Positions 33,890 to 43,729 of a DNA stretch of 64,000 nucleotides are shown one piece after another. Each line of letters starts with the position of its first letter. The first letter of the stretch is position 1. This stretch comes from Desulfovibrio sp. Marseille-P6017. Its GTDB lineage: Bacteria > Bacillota_A > Clostridia > Peptostreptococcales > Peptostreptococcaceae. The DNA is taken from the NCBI GenBank assembly GCA_900604495.1, contig UWOR01000012.1, positions 1-64,000 of the forward strand. Direction: 5' to 3'. Made by a program: the position numbers and the translations under genes. Under the pieces are notes generated by a model. It was not told the origin of the DNA. It saw only the letters and a list, made by a program, of their open reading frames with translations, and searched no databases.

Positions 33890-35569
33890 TTATTGATTTT
33901 CTTCTATAGTTTTAGTTGATGAGTCACTTTTTACTTTCTCTTCTTCTTTACTTGAACCTATGTTTAAGTTATCAAATGAAATTATCTCAACTACTCCAGA
34001 CTTTCCTTCTTGATAATCAATCTTAACTTGATCTGAAACTGCTGTTAAAGGTAATTCTGTAGATACTTTTGATGTTGCTGTAAATATTATATTTTCATTT
34101 GTATCTAATGTTAAATAATAATTAGTGTTTCCACTTTTTACATCTGGACTAATTCTAGTAACCTTACCTTCTATACTAGCTTTGCTTGTATCATTTTCAA
34201 TACTTATATTGTTACCTTCGCTAGATAATGCTTCTCTATAATTTATTAAAGCTTCATCTTTTGTTTCTCCAAGTCCTAAAATTGCAAAATCTTCAACTGA
34301 TACAAATGCCACCATCTTAACAAGACCTGCTTTATCTTTAAGTGCAGAAACATATGTAGGTGTTCCTAATATATTATACATTACAGGGAATGTAGCTTCA
34401 TAGTTTTTCTCTTGTACCTTTCCTTCTGCAGAACTCATTGCTGCAGTTTCCGTTGCTCCCGGTTGCTTATATAACTTAGCTTCTTTTGTACGAGTATCTA
34501 CTAAAATAAATCCAATAGTAGACTCATCTGCACCAGCAGAAGTTATTCCTGTATACCAATATGATTTATCATCATCTCCATATACTAAAGACGTTCCCTC
34601 AGTAGCAACCAAAACTCCTTCTTCAGAGATTACGGAATTTAAGAAACCTTTTATGTATAATCCCCAGTCATTAATTTGATTTACTACAAATTGCTCTGGC
34701 TGAATTCTATCTATCCATTCTGGTGCATCTTCTATAGAATATTTTTTAACTTCACCGGTTTGAGCATCAACTACCGCCACTCCTGTAGCATCTGATCCAC
34801 TAAAACCTATCTTATGTTCATATAAGCTTGTTACCCAATATGGTCTACCTTCATCATTTATTTCTAATGAAAACTCTGTCATTCCAGAATTTACAATTCC
34901 ATTTATATACATATGTCTATGTAAATCTTGAAGGAAATACGCTTGAGGCTGATACACTATCTTTATTGGCTTACCATCAATTTCTTGTACAAGCCTAACA
35001 TCTTGAGGATTACTTGCAGACACCATTACATATCCATTTGTTCCGTCTAAATTAGTTATCCATTTAACAATATCTCTATGTACAAGCGGTGCAACCCAGT
35101 ATAGTTCACCATTTACATTTTGTATATGGAAATCTCCAAGCTTCGATACACTCCCTACAGCTGGTATTTCTCCTAACTTTTTATCTCCAAGCTTCATAGC
35201 CATTTCTTCATCTACTATACGAATATCATTTACACTTACAGGACTTACATCTTTATCAAAATCACTTTCTTCAACGTTTCCTATAAGATTTCTATATGCT
35301 TTTGCATGAATTATTGGGGAAGAAGTAATAAATGGCACTACTGATACAAATATTATCATAGCTATTGCTATAAAGAAATTGTATTTTGCAGCTTTTGATG
35401 TTCTCTCTCCTTTGTCGAACATCATATCTAATACCCCAGCAATAATAAAGAATACTATTAACATTGAAAAACCAGAGGTAAAATCTAATCTAAGTACAGG
35501 AAGCTTTATAAATGCATAAATTGCAACTAAAATTAGCGCTATACCATATGATCTTATAATTTTTTTCAT
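33890..35569 (-). CDS. Large membrane-anchored extracytoplasmic protein
   Basis: A protein of about 559 residues. Three hydrophobic segments near the N-terminus (about 5-100: GIALILVAIYAFIKL; MLIVFFIIAGVLDMMF; FFIAIAMIIFVSVVPFI) are followed by a long extracytoplasmic region of beta-rich repeats with recurring YWV/YWYTG segments. An OB-like C-terminal part precedes a charged tail. ATG 35569 follows GAAAGGAG. I recognise the general type (clostridial cell-shape or envelope proteins) but not a defined function. No catalytic motif is evident. Confidence 0.7.
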   Translation of the reverse strand: MKKIIRSYGIALILVAIYAFIKLPVLRLDFTSGFSMLIVFFIIAGVLDMMFDKGERTSKAAKYNFFIAIAMIIFVSVVPFITSSPIIHAKAYRNLIGNVEESDFDKDVSPVSVNDIRIVDEEMAMKLGDKKLGEIPAVGSVSKLGDFHIQNVNGELYWVAPLVHRDIVKWITNLDGTNGYVMVSASNPQDVRLVQEIDGKPIKIVYQPQAYFLQDLHRHMYINGIVNSGMTEFSLEINDEGRPYWVTSLYEHKIGFSGSDATGVAVVDAQTGEVKKYSIEDAPEWIDRIQPEQFVVNQINDWGLYIKGFLNSVISEEGVLVATEGTSLVYGDDDKSYWYTGITSAGADESTIGFILVDTRTKEAKLYKQPGATETAAMSSAEGKVQEKNYEATFPVMYNILGTPTYVSALKDKAGLVKMVAFVSVEDFAILGLGETKDEALINYREALSSEGNNISIENDTSKASIEGKVTRISPDVKSGNTNYYLTLDTNENIIFTATSKVSTELPLTAVSDQVKIDYQEGKSGVVEIISFDNLNIGSSKEEEKVKSDSSTKTIEENQ

Positions 35570-35624
35570 AAATACTCCTTTCAAAATGGTTGTTATTACC
35601 ATTATAGCCATTTATTTCAAAAAA

Positions 35625-35657
35625 ATAAATACCCCTTATAAAATAAGGAGTATTTAT
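35625..35657 (-). terminator. Terminator between YiiX-like gene and membrane protein gene
   Basis: AATAAATACCCCTTAT paired with ATAAGGAGTATTTATT (one mismatch, three-base loop), just beyond the stop at 35667, with a run of T on the minus strand. Confidence 0.75.
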
Positions 35658-35666
35658 TGTAGTTTA

Positions 35667-36230
35667 TTATATTTTTGCAACATAAGGTACATAACTTCTT
35701 TGCTCTTTACCATATTGAGATAAAAGTCCCTCATATTCTAAATTAAGCTTTTCATTATTATAAAAAGAATCTGGTCTTATTCCACATGACGGTCCTTCAA
35801 ATAAACCAACATCACTTTTAATTAACATATCTGCAACAAAATGAGAACACACATACTTATAATCTGCTTGTCTTGGTCTATTTAGAGTTAAATATATAAG
35901 AGCCATTACATCATAATCATATTTCTTTCTATTTTCACTTACAAACATTATATTGTTATATATACGATAATATTGTGCGTCTGTAACTTCTAATGAGTAC
36001 ACCCTACACATAGTATTTTTTCTAATTGCATATAGACCTTCATCTATATTTTCTTCAACGAATCCTGCAAATATTGGTGTTTTGGGATTAAGTCTTCCAA
36101 ATGAGTACATTGGCCTTAATTCTTGATTTAATGCTAATGATACATGTGCATACGGGGTTTTACTTATTTTTCTTATTAGATAAGATAATACGGTTCCTGT
36201 ATAAGTTGTTACTATATATATCTTTTTCAT
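35667..36230 (-). CDS. YiiX-like permuted papain-fold hydrolase
   Basis: A 187-residue protein with the circularly permuted NlpC/P60 layout: a histidine first (TPYAHVSLAL, about residue 29) and the cysteine later (YVCSHFVADML, about 128). Such proteins are amidases or thioesterases acting on cell-wall peptides or lipids. No signal peptide is seen, so the site of action is uncertain. Single-gene unit between terminators. Confidence 0.72.
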   Translation of the reverse strand: MKKIYIVTTYTGTVLSYLIRKISKTPYAHVSLALNQELRPMYSFGRLNPKTPIFAGFVEENIDEGLYAIRKNTMCRVYSLEVTDAQYYRIYNNIMFVSENRKKYDYDVMALIYLTLNRPRQADYKYVCSHFVADMLIKSDVGLFEGPSCGIRPDSFYNNEKLNLEYEGLLSQYGKEQRSYVPYVAKI

Positions 36231-36303
36231 TTTTTCCCCCTAAATTAATTTTACGTTTTATCAACTTTATATATTTTAGCACATATATCATAAGATTTCA
36301 AAT

Positions 36304-36870
36304 CTAATCTTCATTTAAATGCATTTTATTATTCATATTTCGTCCAATTATCCATGATATTAAAATAAATATCGAAAATAATAAAACCTTAATCGGGCTA
36401 TGAAAAAAAACTGTCACATCTTCACCTACATAACTTATAAAAAGAAACATTACAAACTTCCCACTAACCATTCCACTTATAAAAGTTTTTAAATCTAAGT
36501 CAATAAATCCACTCATTATATTAATAAGAAAGTCTGAAATAAATGGACAAACATAAGTTATAAAAATTATGCTGAATCCTCGTTTTTTTATATAGCTAGA
36601 AATTCTTTTATCATTAAACTTATGTTTATACTTATCAAATATTTTTAACTTTGAAAACTTATTTGCTAGTAAATATAGTAGTACTGCTGCTATACATGAA
36701 CCTGCCCATGATATAAAAAAGCCTAACCATAATCCAAATACAAATACATTGAACAGTATTATAGCAACTAGTGGTAAAACAGGTATAAAACTCTCTATTG
36801 CAGTTAATAAAAAAGCCACAATTGCAGCTAAAAATTTATATTCAGAAACTGAGTATAATAATTGCTCCAC
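36304..36870 (-). CDS. TVP38/TMEM64 (VTT/DedA-like) membrane protein
   Basis: A 188-residue protein with about five membrane segments and the VTT pattern: ESFIPVLPLVAIILFNVFVFG then WAGSCIAAVLLYLLANKF. These DedA-like proteins probably flip or transport lipid carriers such as undecaprenyl phosphate. It starts at GTG 36870 with AGGTGG upstream. It follows the membrane-anchored gene at 37546 by 25 bases, so the two may be one operon. Confidence 0.8.
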   Translation of the reverse strand: MEQLLYSVSEYKFLAAIVAFLLTAIESFIPVLPLVAIILFNVFVFGLWLGFFISWAGSCIAAVLLYLLANKFSKLKIFDKYKHKFNDKRISSYIKKRGFSIIFITYVCPFISDFLINIMSGFIDLDLKTFISGMVSGKFVMFLFISYVGEDVTVFFHSPIKVLLFSIFILISWIIGRNMNNKMHLNED

Positions 36871-36895
36871 TTATTCCACCTACTTTGCTGTCATA

Positions 36896-37546
36896 TTATT
36901 TTGTATTATAATCACCTATAAATTGAATAATATCTGTCGTAGTCACCAACACATATACAATAACTTCATCATCTTTAATATCAATAGTTTTTATATTAAT
37001 AGGTTGCATATAGCTCTTATCAACTATAATTACATTTTTATTAATTTCAAAAGGTAAAGCATTTGCTTTTGATTTTAAAACTGACTGTACTATACTATCA
37101 CTAATTTTCAATTTTCCTATTCTAAAATTCTTTAATGTTAGATATAAATTATTATCAACTATAGTAGGATATATATTCACTTCATATTGTGTATCAATTA
37201 AGTTTAAGAATTTATATGGTGATATTACTTTTATGTACTTTTCCTGAAGACTTATATTGCTATATTTGAATTCTTCAATATTATAATTATTCATTACCGT
37301 ATAAACTATATCTCTAAATTCACTTTCTGATAATAATAAACGCCCTTCTAGTCTTATTGGATTTTTTAATATCTCAAATGAATCCAAAAAATCGCCTTTT
37401 AGTAATTCTTCAATTGTTATGCTATTGGATTGAGTATTTATGCTTACTTTTTTATCCGGTGTTAATATATAGTAAATTCCTGCTATAAGTATCGCTATTA
37501 TTACAACTATTACTATAATTATATTTTTTCCTTTTATAATGATCAC
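36896..37546 (-). CDS. Hypothetical membrane-anchored protein (216 aa)
   Basis: One N-terminal transmembrane helix (IIIVIVVIIAILIAGIYYIL, about 9-28) anchors an extracytoplasmic domain with alternating beta segments. No family recognised. GTG at 37546 is the best available start, but AAGG lies only four bases before it; an ATT seven bases downstream of that box is an odd alternative. Linked to the VTT protein gene, so an envelope role is plausible. Confidence 0.6.
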   Translation of the reverse strand: MIIIKGKNIIIVIVVIIAILIAGIYYILTPDKKVSINTQSNSITIEELLKGDFLDSFEILKNPIRLEGRLLLSESEFRDIVYTVMNNYNIEEFKYSNISLQEKYIKVISPYKFLNLIDTQYEVNIYPTIVDNNLYLTLKNFRIGKLKISDSIVQSVLKSKANALPFEINKNVIIVDKSYMQPINIKTIDIKDDEVIVYVLVTTTDIIQFIGDYNTK

Positions 37547-37748
37547 ATCCTTTTAGTTTATAATTAAACTTATATTTAAATAACAATGATTTAATTAACT
37601 TTATATGATTATAATTTACAAGAAAAAACTTTCTAATACTATCATAAAATATTTAATTTTGTTTCATACTCTTAAATATAATATTTAATTCCTATCTGTC
37701 GTAAATTAAATTATTTCATCTTTATTTGTTATTTATATCTTTATTTTT

Positions 37749-37777
37749 TTGCCAGATTGGATTAAAATTAATAATAT
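37749..37777 (+). promoter_or_regulatory. glnS promoter
   Basis: TTGCCA (37749-37754), a 17-base spacer, and TAATAT (37772-37777), 58 bases before the glnS ATG. No T-box elements (specifier loop, GGTGG antiterminator bulge) are visible in this region. Confidence 0.6.
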
Positions 37778-37834
37778 GGAATTATAGTATCTTTTTACTA
37801 TATAGAAATTTATTTAAATTGAGAGGTACAAAAT

Positions 37835-39499
37835 ATGTCAAATGAAACTAATTCATCTAACTTTATAAGAAATATAATTATAAATGATTTAGATACAGGT
37901 AAACATGACAGCATAATAACTCGTTTCCCTCCGGAACCAAACGGGTACTTACATATAGGTCATGCAAAAAGTATATGCTTAAACTTCGGGCTTGCAAAAG
38001 AATTTAACGGAAAAGTTAACTTAAGATTTGATGATACAAATCCAGTTAAAGAAGATGTTGAATATGTAAACTCTATAAAAGAAGATGTTAAGTGGTTAGG
38101 ATTTGAGTGGAATAACTTATTCTTTGCATCTGATTACTTCGATGAAATGTATAAAAGAGCTATCCTGTTAATAAAAAAAGGAAAAGCTTATGTATGTGAT
38201 TTAACTCCAGAAGAAATGAGAGAATACCGTGGTACATTAACTGAGCCAGGTAAGGATAGTCCATACAGAAATAGAACTATAGAAGAAAACCTTGATTTAT
38301 TCGAAAGAATGAAAAATGGTGAATTCAAAGATGGTGAAAAAGTTTTAAGAGCTAAGATAGATATGTCTTCTCCTAATATAAACTTTAGAGATCCAATAAT
38401 ATATAGAATAGCACACTCTACTCACCACAATACAGGAGATAAGTGGTGTATATATCCAATGTATTGCTTTGCTCATCCACTAGAAGATGCTATAGAAGGA
38501 ATAACTCACTCTATATGTACCCTTGAATTCGAAGATCAAAGACCACTTTATGATTGGTTTGTAAGAGAATGTGAAATGGAAAATATCCCAAGACAAATAG
38601 AGTTTGCTAGACTTAACTTAACAAATACAGTTATGAGTAAAAGAAAATTAAAACAACTTGTTGATGAAGGTGTAGTTGATGGATGGAATGATCCTCGTAT
38701 GCCTACTATATCAGGTGTTAGAAGAAGAGGATATACTCCAGAATCAATCCGTAACTTCTGCTCTGAAATAGGAGTTGCTAGAGCTGATTCTAAGGTTGAT
38801 AGTCAATTGTTAGATCACTTCTTAAGAGAAGACTTACAGCCTAAAGCTCCTCTTGTAATGGGTGTACTTAAGCCTTTAAAATTAGTTATAACTAACTATC
38901 CTGAAGGTCAATCTGAAATGTTAGATATAGAAAATAACGCTAAAGATGAGTCTAAAGGAACTAGACAAGTTTCATTCTCTAGAGAATTATATATAGAACA
39001 AGAAGACTTTATGGAGGAACCAGTTAAAAAGTACTTTAGACTGTTCCCAGGAAATGAGGTTCGCTTAAAAGGTGCTTACTTCGTTAAATGTACAGATGTT
39101 GTAAAAGATGAAAACGGAGAAGTTATTGAAATTCACTGTACATACGATCCAGAAACTAAGAGTGGATCAGGTTTCACTGGACGTAAAGTTAAGGCAACTA
39201 TTCACTGGGTAGATGCTAATAACTGTAAACCATGTGAATTTAGATTATTTGAACCATTAATATTAGATGATGCTCCAGAAAATGAAGGAAAGCACTTCTT
39301 AGATCAAATAAATGAAAACTCTATAGAAATATTACAAGGATTTGCTGAAACTACTCAATTAGAAAATGCTAAACCTTATGATAAATTCCAATTTGTTAGA
39401 AATGGATTCTACAGTGTTGATCCAAAGTATACTACAGAAGATAAATTAGTATTTAATAGAATAGTTCCACTTAAGAGCTCATTCAAACCAGGAAAATAA
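37835..39499 (+). CDS. glnS: Glutamine-tRNA ligase
   Basis: A 554-residue class I aminoacyl-tRNA synthetase of the GlnRS type. It has the HIGH motif in [15 protein letters not shown] (His40-His43), the GlnRS-specific [19 protein letters not shown] region, and the KMSKS equivalent VMSKRKL (about 266-272). The C-terminal half carries the two anticodon-binding beta barrels. It charges tRNA-Gln directly, so the organism need not rely only on the GatCAB route for glutamine. Intact, monocistronic, with a strong start (GAGAGG). Confidence 0.97.
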   Translation: MSNETNSSNFIRNIIINDLDTGKHDSIITRFPPEPNGYLHIGHAKSICLNFGLAKEFNGKVNLRFDDTNPVKEDVEYVNSIKEDVKWLGFEWNNLFFASDYFDEMYKRAILLIKKGKAYVCDLTPEEMREYRGTLTEPGKDSPYRNRTIEENLDLFERMKNGEFKDGEKVLRAKIDMSSPNINFRDPIIYRIAHSTHHNTGDKWCIYPMYCFAHPLEDAIEGITHSICTLEFEDQRPLYDWFVRECEMENIPRQIEFARLNLTNTVMSKRKLKQLVDEGVVDGWNDPRMPTISGVRRRGYTPESIRNFCSEIGVARADSKVDSQLLDHFLREDLQPKAPLVMGVLKPLKLVITNYPEGQSEMLDIENNAKDESKGTRQVSFSRELYIEQEDFMEEPVKKYFRLFPGNEVRLKGAYFVKCTDVVKDENGEVIEIHCTYDPETKSGSGFTGRKVKATIHWVDANNCKPCEFRLFEPLILDDAPENEGKHFLDQINENSIEILQGFAETTQLENAKPYDKFQFVRNGFYSVDPKYTTEDKLVFNRIVPLKSSFKPGK

Positions 39500-39512
39500 T
39501 TTATATAAAATA

Positions 39513-39550
39513 AAAATGCTAGTTATTAAAAATTTAATAGCTAGCATTTT
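39513..39550. terminator. Bidirectional terminator
   Basis: AAAATGCTAG and CTAGCATTTT flank an A/T-rich centre (arms about 39513-39530 and 39533-39550). It serves glnS (+) and the lipid kinase (-). Confidence 0.85.
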
Positions 39551-39569
39551 CTATATAAATTATTAAATT

Positions 39570-40457
39570 TTAATAAATACCTAAAATTTCCATACCATCT
39601 TCTATACATTCAATTTCTAAAGGAAAATCAGGACCCCTTTCACCATCTATATCTGTTACTAAGTCATCACTACAATTTATGGTTACTTTTTTAGTTCTAA
39701 AATATAGCAAATCATCTTCATTATAATGATCTAGATGTTCTCCTTTTAGAATATTTATAAAAACTGGAATTGACTTTGGTGGTGGCGTTGCCTTAAATAT
39801 AATAACATCTAAGTATCCATCATCTAATTCTGATTTATATGCTAAATTAAGATTCCCTGCTGTCTTACCATTAAATACAAGCATTAAATACATTTTACCG
39901 TTATATGTTATTTCTTCTGAATTTACACTTATATTAAATTCCCTTAGGTGTAATGCTTCTTCTATACCTTTTATATAATATGATACTCTTCCCATTGAAT
40001 TTTTAAAATCTGGATTTATTTTTTGAGATACATCTGTAAACATTCCTGCACTAGCTACATTTATAAAATATTTATCATTAACCTTACCTATGTCTATCTT
40101 TTTAGATTTTGAAACAATTATATTCTCTATAGCATTTCTTACATCAAAAGGTAAACCTAAGGCATTAGCAAAATCATTTGCCGTCCCTGATGGTAAAATT
40201 CCAATAGGAATTTCTATATCTAATTCTTTCATAGCATTCAAAACAATATCTACTGTTCCATCTCCACCCGAAATCAATACATGATGATAGCTTCCATCCA
40301 TTCCATTAAATGCATTTTTTGTAGGATTTTCTTTATTTAGTCTATATGGTACTACCTCATATCCATATTTTTGATATACTTCTATTATAGTGTCTAATTT
40401 GCCTACGATAGATTTCTCTCCAGAATTAGGGTTATACACAAGTTTAACCTTTTTCAT
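39570..40457 (-). CDS. YegS/DgkB-like lipid kinase
   Basis: A 295-residue member of the diacylglycerol kinase catalytic family. It has the nucleotide-binding SGGDGTVDIVLNAM, followed by GILPSGTANDFANALGLP, and a C-terminal VTDIDGERGP motif. It would phosphorylate diacylglycerol or a related lipid at the membrane, recycling it into phospholipid synthesis. It starts 20 bases after the LUD gene, so the two are probably co-transcribed. Confidence 0.9.
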   Translation of the reverse strand: MKKVKLVYNPNSGEKSIVGKLDTIIEVYQKYGYEVVPYRLNKENPTKNAFNGMDGSYHHVLISGGDGTVDIVLNAMKELDIEIPIGILPSGTANDFANALGLPFDVRNAIENIIVSKSKKIDIGKVNDKYFINVASAGMFTDVSQKINPDFKNSMGRVSYYIKGIEEALHLREFNISVNSEEITYNGKMYLMLVFNGKTAGNLNLAYKSELDDGYLDVIIFKATPPPKSIPVFINILKGEHLDHYNEDDLLYFRTKKVTINCSDDLVTDIDGERGPDFPLEIECIEDGMEILGIY

Positions 40458-40476
40458 AATGCCTCCTTATCTCATG

Positions 40477-41115
40477 TTAATATCCAATGTTTTCATTTAT
40501 GAAAATTACATGCATCCTTCCTGCCGTTCTTTGTTTTTTTATTAAAGTATATTCACAACATATTCTTTCTGGACTTGAACAATCCATACATACACCTGTT
40601 GCTTGGCAAGGTGTTCTAGTCCCTAACCTTTTTGCATTAGCTGGTGCACAGACATATTTATTTCTATTTATAGCCTCTTGTACATCTTTAACTATTTTGT
40701 TTACTCCAACTATTAAAATCACTTTATCTGGACCATAAAGCATTGCAGCTACTCTATTTCCATTTCCATCTACATTATATAATTCCCCATTTTCAGTTAT
40801 GGCATTAGTACTTGCAAAGTATGCATCTGCAAAAAATGATTTTCTATATATTTCTTTAACATCTTCTGGCTTAAGATTAGAATTATGTCTATCTAAGAAG
40901 TTGTATTTTCCATTTTTTAAATAATCTATTATCTTCGTATTAAATAAGCTCATAGAGCCCCCACAAGCTACTAAGTCTCCTTCTTTTAATAGACCTTCTA
41001 TTATATTAAAAAGTTCTTTTTCATCTTTAGCAAAATATCCACTCATATTATTTTTCTCTAAAGCCTTAATAGTTCTTTCTATTTTTTTTTGATTTACCCA
41101 TTTAATACTCTCCAT
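40477..41115 (-). CDS. LUD (DUF162/LutC-like) domain protein
   Basis: A 212-residue LUD-domain protein. Visible are ACGGSMSLFNTKIIDYLK, then DAYFASTNAITENGELYNVDGNGNRVA, and a C-terminal cysteine cluster (CQATGVCMDCSSPERICC) that may bind a metal or iron-sulfur centre. LUD proteins take part in lactate utilisation (LutC), but the lutA and lutB genes are absent. This shorter type is widespread in clostridia with unclear function. The upstream ferredoxin-like gene may be a partner. Confidence 0.85.
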   Translation of the reverse strand: MESIKWVNQKKIERTIKALEKNNMSGYFAKDEKELFNIIEGLLKEGDLVACGGSMSLFNTKIIDYLKNGKYNFLDRHNSNLKPEDVKEIYRKSFFADAYFASTNAITENGELYNVDGNGNRVAAMLYGPDKVILIVGVNKIVKDVQEAINRNKYVCAPANAKRLGTRTPCQATGVCMDCSSPERICCEYTLIKKQRTAGRMHVIFINENIGY

Positions 41116-41177
41116 TATATCTCCTCCATTATTTATATCTACTATATTATAGTATCATATTTGCATATTTTTAACAT

Positions 41178-42443
41178 TTACTTTTGATTCATACTTAATA
41201 GTTTATCTAAATAAACAGACTTTAATTGCTCATTAGCAAGAACTCTCTTTGCTGTAGGTAATTTTAATATTGAAGAAAGTATTGCTGCCATTGCTCTATG
41301 ACTAGATAAAGCTTTATTATCAAATATTAATTCTTGTAATTGACCTTTTTCTATAGCCATTAAAACAACTCTATGTACCGAATTAGCTGGCGTTATAATT
41401 TTTTCTTTTCTTTTTAATAAAGTTATGCTTTTTTTATAGCAATTTCTAACACATACTCCACAACCTAAACATCTATCTTCATCTATTTTAACTATAGTTT
41501 TATCATTTTCTTTTATCTTATCAATTGCTCCAATAGGACATGCTTTAACACACTTTCCACAGTTAACACAATTATCATAATTTATCTTTGGTATAAAACT
41601 ACTTGTTGCTACTGGGTGTAAATTACCAAACTTCCTCGCTGCTAACATAGCTTCACAACAACATCCACAGCAGTTGCATATAAACGTTACTCCCTTTCTT
41701 ACATTTTCACCACATTGAACTAAATTATGTTCATATGCTTGATGTAGTAACTCTTTACATTCTGATGCATCAACCCTTCTTGCATAATTATTTTTTATCA
41801 ATGAATTTGCAGTATTACCGAATGTCATACATATATCCATAGGTGCTTCACAAGCTTTACCCATATGATGCATCTTATGTCTACAATAGCACATTCCTAC
41901 CGCTATATGACTTGCTTCTTCTATTATATGAGTTGCTCTTTCATAATCAAGTATAGTCACTTCATTATCATTAGTTAGAACTTCTTCTTGAACATAAATC
42001 CTCCCTAACTTTGTATCTGATGAGTAAAATAACTCCTTTATAAAATCTTCTTCTACATTCAAATACTGATAATAAAGTTCTGCTAAAAGTTTTTGATCAA
42101 TATCATCTCTAGTTCTCATTAAAGCGAATTCGATAAACCCAGCCATAGGAGGTGGTAGTATATATTTTTTACCCTTTCCATCTTCAATATCTAACAGTAT
42201 TGCTCTACTAGCTAACATATCTAATATTTTTAATGCTTCACTTTCACTTACACTCCAAATTTTAGCTGCAGTTTTCACTCTAAAAGCTTTTATAGGTAAT
42301 TGAGCAACCAAAGCAGCTTCTTTTTCTGTAAATAGCATTTCTAGTATTTTGTATAATGTTTTTGATGGCGGTGCACCTTGAGGAAATCTATTTAATCTCT
42401 CTTCCAAACTTTTATAAGCCTCTTTTGCATTTATATGCGACAT
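41178..42443 (-). CDS. 4Fe-4S ferredoxin-domain protein
   Basis: A 421-residue protein. Residues 1-130 look like a winged helix-turn-helix-like region (KTAAKIWSVSESEALKILDML). The middle holds many cysteines (MCYCRHKMHH; FICNCCGCCCEAM), and a C-terminal 2x[4Fe-4S] domain follows (CVNCGKCVKACPIGAI; CLGCGVCVRNC). It probably transfers electrons or acts as a redox-sensing subunit. Same direction and 62 bases from the LUD gene. Start ATG 42443. Confidence 0.82.
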   Translation of the reverse strand: MSHINAKEAYKSLEERLNRFPQGAPPSKTLYKILEMLFTEKEAALVAQLPIKAFRVKTAAKIWSVSESEALKILDMLASRAILLDIEDGKGKKYILPPPMAGFIEFALMRTRDDIDQKLLAELYYQYLNVEEDFIKELFYSSDTKLGRIYVQEEVLTNDNEVTILDYERATHIIEEASHIAVGMCYCRHKMHHMGKACEAPMDICMTFGNTANSLIKNNYARRVDASECKELLHQAYEHNLVQCGENVRKGVTFICNCCGCCCEAMLAARKFGNLHPVATSSFIPKINYDNCVNCGKCVKACPIGAIDKIKENDKTIVKIDEDRCLGCGVCVRNCYKKSITLLKRKEKIITPANSVHRVVLMAIEKGQLQELIFDNKALSSHRAMAAILSSILKLPTAKRVLANEQLKSVYLDKLLSMNQK

Positions 42444-42565
42444 ATAATCACCCTTTTTATTTTATTTATATTATATATATTACATATTCTAGCATAACCT
42501 CTAACCTCACTTCACATTATGTAACTAAAATTTAAATTTTATAATTAATTTATATTATAAAATAA

Positions 42566-42595
42566 AAAAGCTGAACTTTTTCAAGTTCAGCTTTT
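42566..42595 (-). terminator. Terminator of the 44-codon gene
   Basis: AAAAGCTGAACTT/AAGTTCAGCTTTT (42566-42578 and 42583-42595), a perfect 13-bp stem with a four-base loop, followed on the minus strand by a T-rich tract. It lies 34 bases beyond the stop codon of the small gene. Confidence 0.9.
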
Positions 42596-42628
42596 GGAGA
42601 ATATATATATAAATCATCAGGAATAAGC

Positions 42629-42763
42629 TTAGTTATGTTCTATTATAGTCTTTGTTGTATCTATATTTTGAGCTACACATCTTTGACTATTTATTCTTTC
42701 ATTTACTAACATGTATTTTGATATACCTTTTATAGTAGTTATTATTCTTTCTATTTTTTTCAT
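42629..42763 (-). CDS. Small basic protein (44 aa)
   Basis: Forty-four codons from ATG 42763 to TAA 42629, beginning MKKIERIITTIKGISKYMLV and ending in a polar tail with one cysteine. The N-terminus is amphipathic and basic. The start lies about 10 bases after GGAG, slightly far. A well-formed promoter (42804-42832) and a terminator (42566-42595) bracket it, giving a transcript of about 230 bases, which supports a true small gene or a small RNA. No known family recognised. Confidence 0.55.
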   Translation of the reverse strand: MKKIERIITTIKGISKYMLVNERINSQRCVAQNIDTTKTIIEHN

Positions 42764-42799
42764 TTTTAATCATCTCCATTTGTTCCTTTTTTCTTACAA

Positions 42800-42832
42800 G
42801 TATATTGTATACAATATACGGTATATAGTCAA
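42800..42832 (-). promoter_or_regulatory. Promoter with 20-bp perfect palindrome over the -10 box
   Basis: On the minus strand TTGACT (42827-42832), 17 bases, then TACAAT (42804-42809). The palindrome GTATATTGTATACAATATAC (42800-42819) covers the -10 box. A dimeric repressor is the simple reading. Confidence 0.65.
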
Positions 42833-42877
42833 TAGAAATTTTAAAATTAATTATAATATAACATATATTTTATAAAA

Positions 42878-42925
42878 AATAAGAAGTTATAACTTATAAG
42901 TACTTATAAGTTTTAACTTCTTATT
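42878..42925 (-). terminator. Terminator of the metal-chelate ABC operon
   Basis: Arms at 42878-42900 and 42903-42925 form a nearly perfect 23-bp A/T-rich stem just after the ATPase gene, ending in a T-rich tract. Confidence 0.75.
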
Positions 42926-42953
42926 AGATTAGAAGTAATCAATTAATTCTAGT

Positions 42954-43718
42954 CTATATACAATCTTTCCACTTCTCTAATGCATCTAGCATAAAGCCTT
43001 TTATATCTATATCATATACATCTTTTATTATATCATTATTTAAAACCTCGACTGGCTTTCCAGATGATATAACTCTTCCTTGATTTAATAAAATTACCGA
43101 GTCTGCAAAGTTATGTACTAAATTTAAATCATGTAACACTCCTATTACAATTTTATTATTCGACATTGACCACTTCTTAACATATTCTAGTAACTCAATT
43201 TGATATTTAAAATCAAGATGATTAGTTGGCTCGTCAAGAAGTATTATATCTGGGTTCTGAGCAAGTAGTTTTGCTAAAAAAACTCTTTGAAGTTGTCCTC
43301 CAGACAATTCAGTTATCATTTTATCTTTATATTCTGTTAGACCAACCTTTTCAATACTGTCCATAATTATTTTATGATCATCCTTAGATAGTTTATCAAA
43401 CATCCCCTTAGTATAAGGATACCTTCCAAGTGACACCGTATCATAAATTGTATAAGGAAAATATATTTCTGAAATTTGACTCATTAGCCCAACTTTTTTA
43501 GCTAAATCTTTTCTTTTAAAAGATGATATTTCTTTATTTTCAATTTGTATACTTCCACGATATTCTATAATATTAGCTATAGACTTTAAAAAAGTACTCT
43601 TTCCACAACCATTTGGACCTATGATAAATACACTTTCTCCTTTATTTACATCTATAGTTATATCCTTTATTACATCTACATCATTGTAACCACTATAAAG
43701 ATTTTTAATTTTTAACAT
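42954..43718 (-). CDS. ABC transporter ATPase, FecE/BtuD family
   Basis: A protein of about 254 residues with Walker A GPNGCGKST, signature LSGGQLQRVFLAKLLAQ and Walker B IILLDEPTNHLD. It drives import of an iron chelate or cobalamin with the adjacent permease and binding protein. ATG 43718 follows AAGGTG by six bases; the upstream GTG 43727 overlaps that box. It follows the permease by 11 bases, in the order binding protein, permease, ATPase. Confidence 0.9.
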   Translation of the reverse strand: MLKIKNLYSGYNDVDVIKDITIDVNKGESVFIIGPNGCGKSTFLKSIANIIEYRGSIQIENKEISSFKRKDLAKKVGLMSQISEIYFPYTIYDTVSLGRYPYTKGMFDKLSKDDHKIIMDSIEKVGLTEYKDKMITELSGGQLQRVFLAKLLAQNPDIILLDEPTNHLDFKYQIELLEYVKKWSMSNNKIVIGVLHDLNLVHNFADSVILLNQGRVISSGKPVEVLNNDIIKDVYDIDIKGFMLDALEKWKDCI

Positions 43719-43729
43719 AACTATCACCT

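Noticed and set aside
37560..37834. T-box leader for glnS
   Set aside because: No specifier loop, AG bulge or GGTGG antiterminator sequence, and no terminator before the gene.
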